Shown: in pieces, positions 44,846-55,393 of the stretch
How positions within the stretch are numbered: the stretch's first letter is position 1
Layout of the letters: each line of letters starts with the position of its first letter
Source: Alectoria sarmentosa
Taxonomy: Eukaryota; Ascomycota; Lecanoromycetes; Lecanorales; Parmeliaceae
Assembly: GCA_009733775.1 (NCBI GenBank)
Contig: WOGZ01000098.1
Location: forward strand, 35,268-99,267
Direction: 5' to 3'
DNA: 64,000 bases
Notes under the pieces: model-generated
What the model saw: the letters and a program-made list of their open reading frames with translations, nothing else
What the model was told of the DNA's origin: nothing
The model's database searches: none
Made by a program: the position numbers and the translations under genes

Positions 44846-46931
44846 CTAGTGCGCCATAACAGCAATCTTCTGGTCAGCAGCAACGGCACCATCAAAATGG
44901 TACAGTGGCTCCAATCTGGCGCTCTTCTTCATGAGAATGTAACGCTTAAACCACCATGGCAATGCCTGGGTGAGCTGGTATTTTACGTGGACCCGCGTGG
45001 GCACCGCGAAGACGTAGTCTAATTCTTCAAGTGTGCGCTGCTTCGTCTCTGGTACGAATAGGAAGATGAGGACCAAAGCGGTAAGATTGAGCCCGGCGTA
45101 GAAGGCGAAAGCCCCTACGGGATGGAACACCTGGAGGATCCGTGGGAATGAGATGGAGAGAACGGCGGCCCAGAAGAGGCAAGTGGCGACGGCCCAGGAC
45201 ATGCCGACTTCACGGTGAGAGAGTGGGAAGACCTCAGCGGAGTATGTGAACGGCACGGGACCTTCGCCTGGGGAGTAGAAGGCGGCGAAGAGGAAGATGA
45301 AGAAGGCGATGAGGCCAAGATGGGCTTTTTCTTGTTCTGGGATGATGAAGCAAAGACCGGCTGCAAGTAAAGTCCATGCCATGTTGGGGAAGGTGAAGAG
45401 GAGGAGAGCACGGCGACCCCAGGTATCAATAGTCCAGACAGCGGGCCAGGCAAAGACGAAGTTGACGAGACCGAATCCGAAAGAAGCGAGAAGGGCAGTC
45501 AAGTTGTCGGCACCAGCGTTGACGAAGACGGTTGAGGAGTAGAAAGCAATGATGTTGATACCGCACATCTGTTGAGCCAACATGACGGTGAACGAAGCTC
45601 CAGTTGCACGTCGGACACGGGGAATTGTGAAGAGTTCGATGAAGCGGGTGACGTAGTTGCTCTTGCCAATGATATCGGCCTCCTCTTGAATTTGAGCGTG
45701 GATGTAGTAAAGATCACGAGCCGCTTGGAGAGGAGTGTTTCGGAGACGGCAGAGCGAGCGGAAAGCGTTGGAGTAGCGGCCCTTCTTGATGTACCATCGA
45801 GGTGATTCGGGGCAGAAGTAGACACCAACGAGTAGAGGAAGGGCGGGAAGCATGGCAGATCCCAGTTGTAGACGCCATGCGATGGCCCCGACGTTGTAGA
45901 CAGCCAAATTGGCGCAGAAACCGAGGAAGATACCGAAAGCGGTCCACATTTGCCAACTCATGACCAATCCACCTCGGATTGCAGCTGGACAGTTCTCTGC
46001 AGCGTAGATTGGCACCGTCGAAGCCTTGGCACCCATACCAACACCGAGGAGGAGACGAGTGACGAAGAGTTGCGGCCATGTTTGAGTGACAGCGGAGCCA
46101 ATGACGGAGAGGAAACAGAAGATGGCAGCGAAGAAGATGGTTCCACGACGACCGAAGAAGGCATTGAGAGGGTCAGACGCCCAGCAGCCGCTATCAGTCC
46201 CCGTCAGCTTCTGAAAACATCACACTACTACGGCGTAGGTTGTATGCTTACATGAACGCAGAGCCAATGTAGGGTCCAGAATTTACAACACCGACAATCC
46301 ACGAATTAGTCCCATAGTCCACACCAGGCACAGGCCCAGTCTTGGGAATCGAATTGGGAACATTGAAGTCAACGGGCCATGACAAGTTGGCACCGTTGGA
46401 GCCAGTCTGATCCCAACCCTGTACAGCAGCGCCAATGGAGCAAAGGATGACGGTGAAGTAAAGCGCGCCTGGCTGACGCCATTTGTGAAGGACTTCGTTG
46501 CGAAGCGCATCGCGTTCGACTTCGTCCAGCTCTGCAATTTGCTCGAAAGCTGGAGGATCCTGTGCCACTAGAGCACCTTTCTTCAATAAAGGGATCATGT
46601 CCTGCATGCCTGCCTCTTGGGCAAATTGCTCGACATTGTAAAAAAGAGTATCGCGAGGAATACCAGCCAGAGGGTTTTGGATTCTGTGTGGTTGAAGATC
46701 AGGCTGAGTTTGTTTAGTTGAAAGCGGGGTCGGAACTAACCTGGCAGTAACGTTGCGGTTTAAGCTCACGGACTGTTGACGAGAGCCATGTCCACCAACA
46801 TCTTTTTCTTCATAATGGTCAGGGCTACCATCAAGTCAGCATCTATCTGATGTTCTCATCTTGCGATAGTCGGGTAATGCTCACCTTTGGTCGACGTGCG
46901 CCAAGTCGCCCTTCTCGTTGTAGTCGGCCAT
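44846..46931 (-). CDS. MFS sugar transporter
   Basis: A plasma-membrane-type sugar:proton symporter of the MFS sugar porter family. Exons 46931-46885, 46824-46741, 46683-46252 and 46190-44846 join to 635 residues. A long cytosolic head includes ARIQNPLAGIPRDTLFY, created by splicing the third intron correctly. TM1 carries QGWDQTGSNGANLSWP, typical of one fungal clade. Sugar-porter signatures: FGRRGTIFFAAI after TM2, RLLLGVGMGAKASTVPIYAAE, SPRWYIKKGR, AQQMCGINIIAFYSS, WTIDTWGRRALLL and the end PETKQRTLEELDYVF. Twelve TM segments can be placed. The substrate cannot be told from sequence. The start ATG at 46931 gives MADYNEKGDLAHVDQ. Confidence 0.92.
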
Positions 46932-49616
46932 GGTACTTGACACTCAAGCCGGTATGATTGACTTGAAAGGAGACAAAAGATGTGAGGAAAGAGGGAAAAA
47001 GGTAACAAGGAAAGAAGATGGGGATAACCTTGGTGCCGACGGACTGGAGTAAATAAGAGAAAAGAAAAGGAAGCTGAGGGGCTGAGTTACATATATGTAC
47101 GCAAACGGGGTTGTGTCACGCAGGGTGACTTCTGGAATGCTCGGCCGTTTACGACACAACCAGACAGAAAACCTAGGGCCAAAGGAGTGAAGGCTACTGC
47201 CGATCCTACAAGCATTAACACTCGTTAGTGGAGGGTGGTTGCATGAGCTTGTCGTTTATTGGTTAGAAGAGCTCTTGGCCATTGTCTCTTGACCTTTTTT
47301 TTCCGGGGAAGCCAGAGTCAATTTGCCTGCCTCGAGCAATACATACCAACACGCTTGATGAGTGGACTGCAATTGGCGCCATCTCGCACAGTTGTAAGCA
47401 GGTCGTACTGTCAACAAGGAAAGCTGAGGGTATTCTTTTTTTTCCGACCGTCTCCCTGCATAGTCCATGCCAAGAGAGTCGCAATGGATCTTGACTAGGA
47501 AAGACAGGAGGTGCGACCTGCATGGAGGCGATCCCTACAAAATCCGGTAGAAGAGGGGAAATTGCTGGGTGAATTCAGAATTCTGACCTTGGCTCTTCTC
47601 TCATTGGTCCCGGAACAATATCATGAGCCATGTGGCATGATTATGAACGTTATCTAAGTGGATCTTTCATCCAGGTGAGAAGTTATCAGATCCACTTCTG
47701 TATGTAGCCTTGCCCAAGGTCTTGCCAATTAGCCCTCACCTCCTCAGCCTTCTCAGCCTTCTCAGCCTTCTCCGCATCTTGTAGCCTCGGCTTACATGAG
47801 ACACATGACTGTAATACTTTACCTTGTCTGTGCGGTCAGCTTTGCGCAGCGTACTACGTAGGACGGTGACCGCAAGCGACAAGTCTTTACGTTAATGAGC
47901 AATGTCATGTGTCTTGATGAAAGCTGTTTTCGTCAAGCGGTAGGAGTGGCTAGCGTTTGGCGCACGGGCTAAGGAGCGGCTCCAACTTTCAGAAAGTGTG
48001 ATAGGTAGGACAAGGCCCTGGGGAGAGAAAGTCTGGGGAATGCAGGGATCTTCCTTCTGCTCGCCACCAGTTCCTGAATTCTCGAGATTCCAGAGTCCTT
48101 AAGACTTTGTTAATCTCGTGACGCCGTTGCGAATTCTCCAAAGTATCGCGCTGACCAATGCACCTTTCCATTGTCGTTCCCTCGCCCAGAACCGCGAATC
48201 AAACTTTCGATGACTGTAGACACAGATGCGTTCCAGCACTGAGAAGATGGGTAAAGCTCAAGCCAGGCGCTGAGCCAGAAAGGCTCTTGACACTAACAAC
48301 AACGAAATCTCCGGCTCTCCACGTACTCATGGACCCTGACTCGCGTGGCTGTTTCACCACCATTTGAAACCCTTGTGCCCGACACCTGGCTTCCTTCATT
48401 TCAACGACACCATCTCTGTAAGGGTGGCACTCTCTTTGCATTGACTCTTTCATGGTACTACCTCACCTCATGTACATGACAACATCAATAGAACATGCCG
48501 TATTTCGACGCAATACCATAAAGTAGTCTCGTCGGCAATTTTAATGGCAATGTTTGCCCCTAGCGACCTCTTGTCCACCACCTCGTAAGCTCTCAACTAG
48601 CTTTGACAACCTCAGCTCTTTTCACACCAGAGAAAACCATATGCAAGTGCTTTCCTTTCACCCGGTGAGCCAGCCTGAAAGGGCGGATTCATACATCCGG
48701 GGTTTCTAGCGGCCTTCTGGAAACTCGCTTTCATTCAATTTAGCCACGAATCAGAACCAGTCTAGGTAGATAAGATCTGAGTAAGGAAATGCGGAACGTG
48801 ACCTCATGAGCCTGCAAGGGCGCAGGCTGACCAATCAACAAACGTTTGATCCTGATCGATCTTGTGACCAAGGACTCATCGCTACCAACGACGCGGCATC
48901 ACTTTATTTATGAGGCTCTTCGGAGACGTACCCCTGGCTAGGGTTCGAACTGCCAACTTGGCCTCAAGATACGCTAAGCTATCCTGGACCCCAACTTGGT
49001 CCCATTGGTCGAAGATTCAAGCTGGGTCTATTTCGGTGTATCATTTTACCCATCGATCAAGGGGCTTTTGGGACTGAAACGTACAGAAGAAGCGGTCCTT
49101 GATTTTGATAACTCCTTGAAATTTTTTAAGAACGATGACAGCAAAAATATGGGCTTCTTGAGAAGTGATACCATCATACGTTTCTTTCGTTTTTTATTAT
49201 TCTATGGTAAGCGGGATGAGCCTCGGCAATTTATTGGCAAATTGACCCGTTGGCCAGCTTGTTGCCAATGGTTTGCAAACTGGCCTATACTCTTAACCCT
49301 ACCCTTGGTAAGGCATTCCTCGGAGAGCCTCAGCTTCAGCATGGGGCATGAGATGTGGGGGTGGTCGACTAAGATCCAGAAAGACCTACATTTGATTCGG
49401 TCTCACAGTCCACTTTTGTAATAGAAGCCGCTGTAGTGACGACATGCTATGATCCAATACTCGTTTAAACGCCGACTCTTTCTTTCACTCCATCTATTCT
49501 ACAGCGTTGCCAGGCTCATTTCATTGCTTTTTCCACATCATCCATTTATCTCCGAGGTAGAGATCAGCACCTCAGTTTCACAACTGGCGTATATACGATC
49601 CATTCGAAGTCATGTA
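46932..49616. other. Gene-poor region of about 2.7 kb
   Basis: The first few hundred bases are the transporter promoter. No supported gene. Short repeats of TTCTCAGCC lie at about 47745-47770. A tRNA-like patch at about 48920-48995 is discussed in findings. An AT-rich open frame at 48996-49421 has no recognisable domain. Confidence 0.45.
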
Positions 49617-52304
49617 CTATAGATACTTCCTCCATCGCAATTGTAGCGGGACGAGAATCACGGGTAAGACGCTGACAGCCTCTCCAAGTCCAGCATACTG
49701 AGGAGGCAAACGTACATGTATAAAGGCGCCAGCCGCAAACAAAATAGCAACGAGGTTATAGACTGCAGCCCAAGTGAAGTTGAAGACGATCTGGCGGTAA
49801 GAGTCTCGGGACAGGTCTATAAGAACGAGAATCCCCAACAGAGAAGGTCTGATAAGCACAGCGTCCCCTGCCGTCCATGCAGTACCGGTACCACTATCAA
49901 TATGCACGCCAACACTGGCCTGAGCAAGAGCGGCCGCATCATTGACTCCGTCGCCGCAGAAAAGAACGGTATTATCGTCAGCTTGCATGAGCTCCTTGAC
50001 ATACTGCTGCTTCTCTTGGGGCGTATACCTAGCCCTGACAGCTTCTTGAGAAACCCCAAGCTTGAGGGCCACCTTTTGCACTGCACCCCTCTCATCGCCA
50101 CTTATAATTGACACGGCTATGCCTCGCTCAACCAAATTAGCAACGACAGTACTGGCATCATCGCGCAAAGTAGCCTCCAGCCCGAATGTGGCAACTAGTC
50201 GATCTTCTTGAGTAGCACACACAACTGTGAGATTTTTGGCGAGAAGGGATTGTACAGGCGGTAAGTTTTCTACTCTCAGCCATCGAGCATTACCAATGCG
50301 CACAGTCTGCCCATTGCATATGCCTTCGATGCCTTTGCCTACGACCGGCGTGACATGAGCGACAGTAGCAGGCTCAACGCCTGCAGCTTTAAGGTGCTTG
50401 GCCAGCGATGACGATACCGGATGATCTGACTGGCTCGCCAGAGCGAACACGACAGCAGCACTCAAGCTTGCAGTCTCACCATAGTATTCTTCGCTCACCA
50501 CCGATAAGCAACCTTGCGTCAGAGTGCCTGTCTTATCAAAAACCACATGGGTCACGCCTCTGGCCACCCTCATTGCTTCCGCCGCTCTGAAGACCACACC
50601 ATGCTTTGCTCCCACCCCACTAGCGATGACGAGGACCATGGGCACAGCAAACGCTACAGCACATGGACAGCATACAACAAGTACCGAGACGGCATATTGT
50701 ATGGCGTTCAAGATGGCCGAACTTGTCGTCTCCTCTCGTATTGTTGTTCCTACTGTGAACCAAATAACTAAAGTCAACATGGCGAGCGTCGCACTGGCCG
50801 GCACTATCCACCTGGCGACCTCGTCGGCGATCTGCTGAATTTTGCTCCTCGAATGTGTCACCTCCTCGACCACCTCTGCGATCTCGTCAATTGTATTGTT
50901 TCCCGGTAATCGAGTAACTTCGACAAGGACGGCGTCACCGAAATTGACGGACCCTGCGATGACCGATGACCCAGCTGATTTTCCCACCAAGCTTGCCTCC
51001 CCAGTCAGCATGGATTCGTCGAATTCGGAGACTCCATAGACAATGGTACCGTCCGTCGCGGCGGGACAGCTAGGCTTTACTCTGAACGTATCGCCCAGCT
51101 GCAGTAGGCGGACATCGATTTCCAATTCTCTCTCAATACACGGGTTTGGAGTATCGACGAGGAGAGCGGACGGAGGCTGCAATGATTTGATAGAGCCAAT
51201 TCTGAAAGCGCTATGGCAAGCAAATTCACTCATCAATCGTCCCAGCATTATAAGAGTTATAAGCAGGGCACTAGTTTCGAAGTACATCCCGGACACAAGA
51301 CGCGTACCTTTTACCTCGCATATGAAAGACGCCACGGAAAATCCAAACGTAATAGACGTGCTCAAGACGACTAACAAATCGAGATCAATCACTCGGTTCA
51401 AGATCAAACTCCGAAAAGCTCTCGGATAGAAGGGCCCAACCACTGTGATCTGAATCACAGTCGCCAATGCGAGAGACACGGCTCCGTATGCAATCGTGTG
51501 CTTTGGGAGCGGCGCCCACGCTAGGATCAGTATTGGGATAGTTAGTAGAGAGGAATATGCTGTGGTGTATGCTGTTGCTCGGATATCCACGGGAACCTCA
51601 TCATGAGATTTCGGAGGAGCCAGGCTGATCGGACTGTCCAAATCCGTGTTCAAGGCCTTCAAAAGCTGCCGGGCACCTATAATTTTCGCATCATACTTTA
51701 CGCAAAAAGTATCCCTGGTATACTGCGTCACATCCTTGACCCCGATTGGGAGCATAGCTTCTGCCGCAAAGTCCCCACCAATGCGCGATGCCACAACAAA
51801 AAGCTCTTGCCACCCATCTCCAATTCTTTGACAGGCGCGCCCAGTTGAACCTTTTACGGAATCGATGACATTGCGAACCGAAGACTTAGCGAGGTCGAGG
51901 TCAAATTCCGCTTGCAGAAGAATAGTGTTCATTTGCAAGTTGTGAATAGAAGGCATCGACTCGAGAGCTTTTGAGATCTTGTTGGTACAGCCTGGGCACT
52001 TGGATCCTTGAAATTTGAGGATTACGTGCTCAGTGTTCGTCAGACCTTCTTCGATGTCATTAAGCACATGTTCTCGCCGTGTCCGTAAGCTTTGAGCTCT
52101 GGGCATGGGCATGGGCCGATTATGTTCATGACCAGTGATGCTATGTGAGTCCAACTGCTTCTCGGTCGTGCTACCTTCACACGTCCTCTCGTCTCGCCTT
52201 TGCTGCTCGCTGCAGCAGTCTTCTCCGGCACATTGACTGGTTGTTGAGGTTTGCGAAACATTACCATCGCTCGATCCATCTTTGTCACTGTGAGAAAGCG
52301 ACAT
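49617..52304 (-). CDS. Copper-type P1B ATPase (heavy-metal translocating)
   Basis: Pumps Cu(I) or a related metal across a membrane using ATP. An intronless frame of about 895 residues from the ATG at 52304 (MSLSHSDKDGSSDG); an upstream exon is possible. The head has CAGEDCCSE and one HMA domain with SKCPGCTNKISKALES (about residues 100-115). Then come TM segments, the actuator motif FDESMLTGEAS, the TM metal site VVCCPCAVAFAVPMV, the phosphorylation site VFDKTGTLTQG, the nucleotide-domain SDHPVSSSLAKHL and the hinge CGDGVNDAAALAQASVG. The last TM pair reads FTWAAVYNLVAILFA and GLGEAVSVLPVILVPLQLRW, without the MxxSS of classic Cu ATPases, matching a fungal sub-branch. Family-level assignment is firm; the exact metal is inference. 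Confidence 0.93.
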   Translation of the reverse strand: MSLSHSDKDGSSDGNVSQTSTTSQCAGEDCCSEQQRRDERTCEGSTTEKQLDSHSITGHEHNRPMPMPRAQSLRTRREHVLNDIEEGLTNTEHVILKFQGSKCPGCTNKISKALESMPSIHNLQMNTILLQAEFDLDLAKSSVRNVIDSVKGSTGRACQRIGDGWQELFVVASRIGGDFAAEAMLPIGVKDVTQYTRDTFCVKYDAKIIGARQLLKALNTDLDSPISLAPPKSHDEVPVDIRATAYTTAYSSLLTIPILILAWAPLPKHTIAYGAVSLALATVIQITVVGPFYPRAFRSLILNRVIDLDLLVVLSTSITFGFSVASFICEVKGTRLVSGMYFETSALLITLIMLGRLMSEFACHSAFRIGSIKSLQPPSALLVDTPNPCIERELEIDVRLLQLGDTFRVKPSCPAATDGTIVYGVSEFDESMLTGEASLVGKSAGSSVIAGSVNFGDAVLVEVTRLPGNNTIDEIAEVVEEVTHSRSKIQQIADEVARWIVPASATLAMLTLVIWFTVGTTIREETTSSAILNAIQYAVSVLVVCCPCAVAFAVPMVLVIASGVGAKHGVVFRAAEAMRVARGVTHVVFDKTGTLTQGCLSVVSEEYYGETASLSAAVVFALASQSDHPVSSSLAKHLKAAGVEPATVAHVTPVVGKGIEGICNGQTVRIGNARWLRVENLPPVQSLLAKNLTVVCATQEDRLVATFGLEATLRDDASTVVANLVERGIAVSIISGDERGAVQKVALKLGVSQEAVRARYTPQEKQQYVKELMQADDNTVLFCGDGVNDAAALAQASVGVHIDSGTGTAWTAGDAVLIRPSLLGILVLIDLSRDSYRQIVFNFTWAAVYNLVAILFAAGAFIHVRLPPQYAGLGEAVSVLPVILVPLQLRWRKYL

Positions 52305-54259
52305 GTCTTGCCCAAACACTTACAATGTTCTCGCCTCTTGCTGTCGTCTTCCAAATAATCGAAGATACTTTGTTTTCTCTGCAAGGCAGATTGTCGGTTG
52401 GTATGGAACAATGCTAACAAGGCAGGAGGCCACTCGTTTCTTATTCATTCCACAAATGTTCCTGAAACATCTTCGAAGAAGGCTCGGATCGCTCTGACCT
52501 GCAGGAACCCGTCATAGGTCAAAGCGTCGAGTGCATCATTGGTCATCATCCATGATGGAGAGGCTCTTATCGGCATTAGCCGCAATGCGCACAGAGCGTT
52601 CGACGCAGCCCTGATACACGCAGAGCGTCGCTTGGGCGGATGCCCGGTTGAATATACAAATCGATTCGAACATATGCTGACTCTTCATGTTGCATCTGAA
52701 GACCTAGAGTTGAATGTTCGTGCTCAGTAAGTAGACATGTTGCCACAAAGCGGATGCTAAATATTGCACGCCCCGATTACCTCAAGGCCACAGTCTTAAT
52801 TATACTGCAGGACTGCGCCGAGGAGTCGTCAACGAATTCTCTACTGCAGATCGCTGGCGGTCGAGCTCCAGTATTCAACAGCCGCTGATCACAAGCGTAG
52901 AGCCGCCCCATCTTTGCGTGGAAAGAAGTCAACATCGCCGAGCCCACTCAACCAAAGCCAGCGACTCTAAGCATCATCGTCCCATTCGCGCGACCCGGGT
53001 AACCATCCACAACGTCATCCCAAACAGCCCATCCACCATGCACCAAAATACCCCCAATCCCCAACCCTTCATTCCCCTCCCACTGGACTCCCTTCTCCAA
53101 TGAGCGGTCCACGCAACCGAAACACCGACTCTCCGCCGTGCGGATCCCCCAACCCCAACCCCAACCCCAACCCCCCTCTCCCCCACTTTTTCAACAAATA
53201 GCAGCAACAGCGATGACGCACCGTCCCCTTCGCATAACCTACCTACCTATCTCACGCGCACAAACGCTCGCTTTTTCTTGAAACTCGAACTCCAGCGGCC
53301 GACAAGTCTGCCGTTCGGCCCGGCCGTACAATACCGCTCAGACTGTGTTCACGGAGGGTATAGTACCATAACCGGCATCGATCGACAGGTTCGTTCTTCC
53401 GTACCCAGAAAAGATAATCTTTCGGCCGCACGGGTTATAGATTACGTATGCGGGGAAAGCACAGCCGTCGAGCCATGTGTGCGGGATAGATCAAAAGTCA
53501 AAAGTTGGGGGATTCTGGCTGCAGTCGGTCCTCTACGATCGATGACGAGGAAGGAAGGAAGGAAAGGCGGGTTTCGGGGACCTGCACGGGGTGATGGATT
53601 CTCAGACGCGCGTGGGTCGTGGGTTTCATGACATTGACACGCCCGGAGTTTCCATGGAAAAAGGCGATGTCGGAAACATGGAACGAGGTTTGTCGGCCAT
53701 GTTGTGCAGCTTCAAAGATGTCGCTGGCATTACAACATATCAGGCAAAGGAGAAAATTAAACAAAACCGACAAAAGAAGAAAAACCAGAGCGGAAAACGC
53801 TAGAAGAAGGTTGCACTTTACCGCACTCGTATTACCCTAACGGTTCTACCTACCTATGATGTGGGAGGGTATCATACCTACCCATCTATGACACCTAGAA
53901 GAGTCGCCAAGATCAAAAAACGCGAATAGCATCGCTTGGATCGCTTTTCTCTCTCTCTCTCTCACACACACACAACCCTTTTGGAAAGGGCCTTTGATCC
54001 GCACGCTACCATACGTCAGAATGACAAAAAAAAAAGGGGGGCGGTGAGCTCATCAGCCTTCTGCCCAATCGTATCAGAACCAGCGTAGAACGCTCTGTGG
54101 GGAAAACCGGGGGCCGAGGGCCTGATAAGATATGTCTATGCAAGAAGGGGGAAAAATTCCTCTATCCCTTGTTGATAACAATTCCTTTCAGCCTACCCAG
54201 ACACACGTCTCACAAGCAAGGTTCGCGTCGCACTGCATCTCATCTCCCACCATCCTTCC
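52305..54259. other. Intergenic, no gene seen
   Basis: Begins with the ATPase upstream region, where a GTAAGT at about 52325 (minus strand) hints at a leader intron or extra exon. The rest has short open frames only, a CCCCAA run (53146-53176) and a (CT)n(CA)n run at 53949-53974. Confidence 0.45.
53146..53176. repeat. (CCCCAA)n short repeat
   Basis: About five copies; G-rich on the minus strand and able in principle to form a quadruplex. Not the usual fungal telomere unit. Confidence 0.85.
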
Positions 54260-54958
54260 TCATCCCATCGAGGCAATTGTCTTGCTTACGATCTCGCCAC
54301 CCTTTCGCTTACTGCCTCTCCCCTTCCCCTTGGCACGCAGAGTCCCACTCCCAGTCCCGTGAGCGCGTTTTCGATGCTGCCGCACTCTCATCTTCCTATT
54401 TCTCGTCTCTTCTTGGCCAAAGGACGGCATCGCAGCGGCTTTCCGTCCGTCGTTGCTATGGGATGCTCGTGGAACAGTTCCCCCTGCCTCTGTCCCAGGA
54501 CATGTGGAATCCTCCACCGTGTTCGTGTTCATGTGATCATGGGGCGCAAGCTCCGGTGTAGAAGATTGGAAGTTGGAAATGGCGCCACGTTCGTCATCGC
54601 CATAGTATCCATCATCATCTGACCTTTCAACCCGGTAGCTTGAGCCAGGTAGAGGATGAACCTCTGACGACAGGGACAACCATTCCGGCGATGGGCAAGG
54701 GAAGCGCGCAGCGCATTTCCGACAGGTAGAGGCATGATTGCGCTGCAGCCAAGTGCATTCGGGGCATGAGAGGTCCTGGCAAGGACGCCGTGTCCGACTG
54801 TCTGCGGGTTTCTTTTGAGCATGAAACGCATCGCCGCAGAGGCAGCAGATCGTCAAAGGTGAAGTGGGCCGATCGAGATGATTGTGATCGGCTCCGGGGC
54901 CGGTGGAGGGTGGGATGCTGACATGGGGCGATATCCATGTATCGTCGAAGGTGGGCAT
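54260..54958 (-). CDS. Cys-rich putative zinc-binding protein, 232 residues
   Basis: An intronless frame with ATG at 54958 (MPTFDDTWISPHVSIPPSTG). Residues about 36-88 hold ICCLCGDAFHAQ, PCQDLSCPECTWLQ, STCRKCAARFPC: four or more C-x2-C type pairs that look like zinc-ribbon or treble-clef ligands. The middle (residues 90-165) is Ser/Glu/Asp-rich. The end is strongly basic (KRAHGTGSGTLRAKGKGRG), like a nuclear or nucleic-acid-binding tail. The family is not recognised. Zinc binding is inference from the Cys spacing. Confidence 0.65.
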   Translation of the reverse strand: MPTFDDTWISPHVSIPPSTGPGADHNHLDRPTSPLTICCLCGDAFHAQKKPADSRTRRPCQDLSCPECTWLQRNHASTCRKCAARFPCPSPEWLSLSSEVHPLPGSSYRVERSDDDGYYGDDERGAISNFQSSTPELAPHDHMNTNTVEDSTCPGTEAGGTVPRASHSNDGRKAAAMPSFGQEETRNRKMRVRQHRKRAHGTGSGTLRAKGKGRGSKRKGGEIVSKTIASMG

Positions 54959-55393
54959 GTTGGAAGCAGACAGCAATGTGTTTTATGGTGGGAGGGTATG
55001 GGTATTGCAAAGTCCTCGGCCGTGACCGGTTTCTGGGTTGATTGGACTGCGTGGATGGGCAACGCAGATGAGCTTGTCCTGGCATAAAGGAGACCTTGTA
55101 GCGCGAGCAAGGCTACAAAGTGCCGACGAGACACACAAAGCGGCGAAAAAGAGTCCTTTGTCTTCATGGTCAGTGTCAAAGAGAGGTACGACAACGACGG
55201 AGGAAAGCATTCGTCCTAACAGAGACAGTTGTTCAGCTTTGTCAGCACAATGTCTCCAATTCAGAGCACATGTCTCACAGAGCCCACCGTGCAGAAAGAC
55301 CAAGGATAGGCTTGAGATGCTGCGATGGTGACATCCCAACTCTGGCCAATCGTGGATCTATTGTCGTGGGCCGATCGGCTTGAGTCCATCATA
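54959..55393. other. Intergenic between two minus-strand genes
   Basis: Holds the upstream region of the Cys-rich gene and the 3' flank of the Zn2Cys6 gene. An open minus frame (55339-54983) has no recognisable domain; it could be leader sequence. Confidence 0.45.

Noticed and set aside
48920..48995. A functional tRNA gene
   Set aside because: The T-arm stem does not pair and the distance between A-box-like and B-box-like words is too short; no proper acceptor stem can be drawn.
48996..49421. A 141-codon plus-strand open frame
   Set aside because: AT-rich, no domain recognised and no splice partner; not enough to call a gene, though transcription has not been tested.
53146..53176. (CCCCAA)n as an interstitial telomere
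   Set aside because: Filamentous ascomycetes normally use TTAGGG, and the run is only about 30 bases among ordinary sequence; it is better called a microsatellite.
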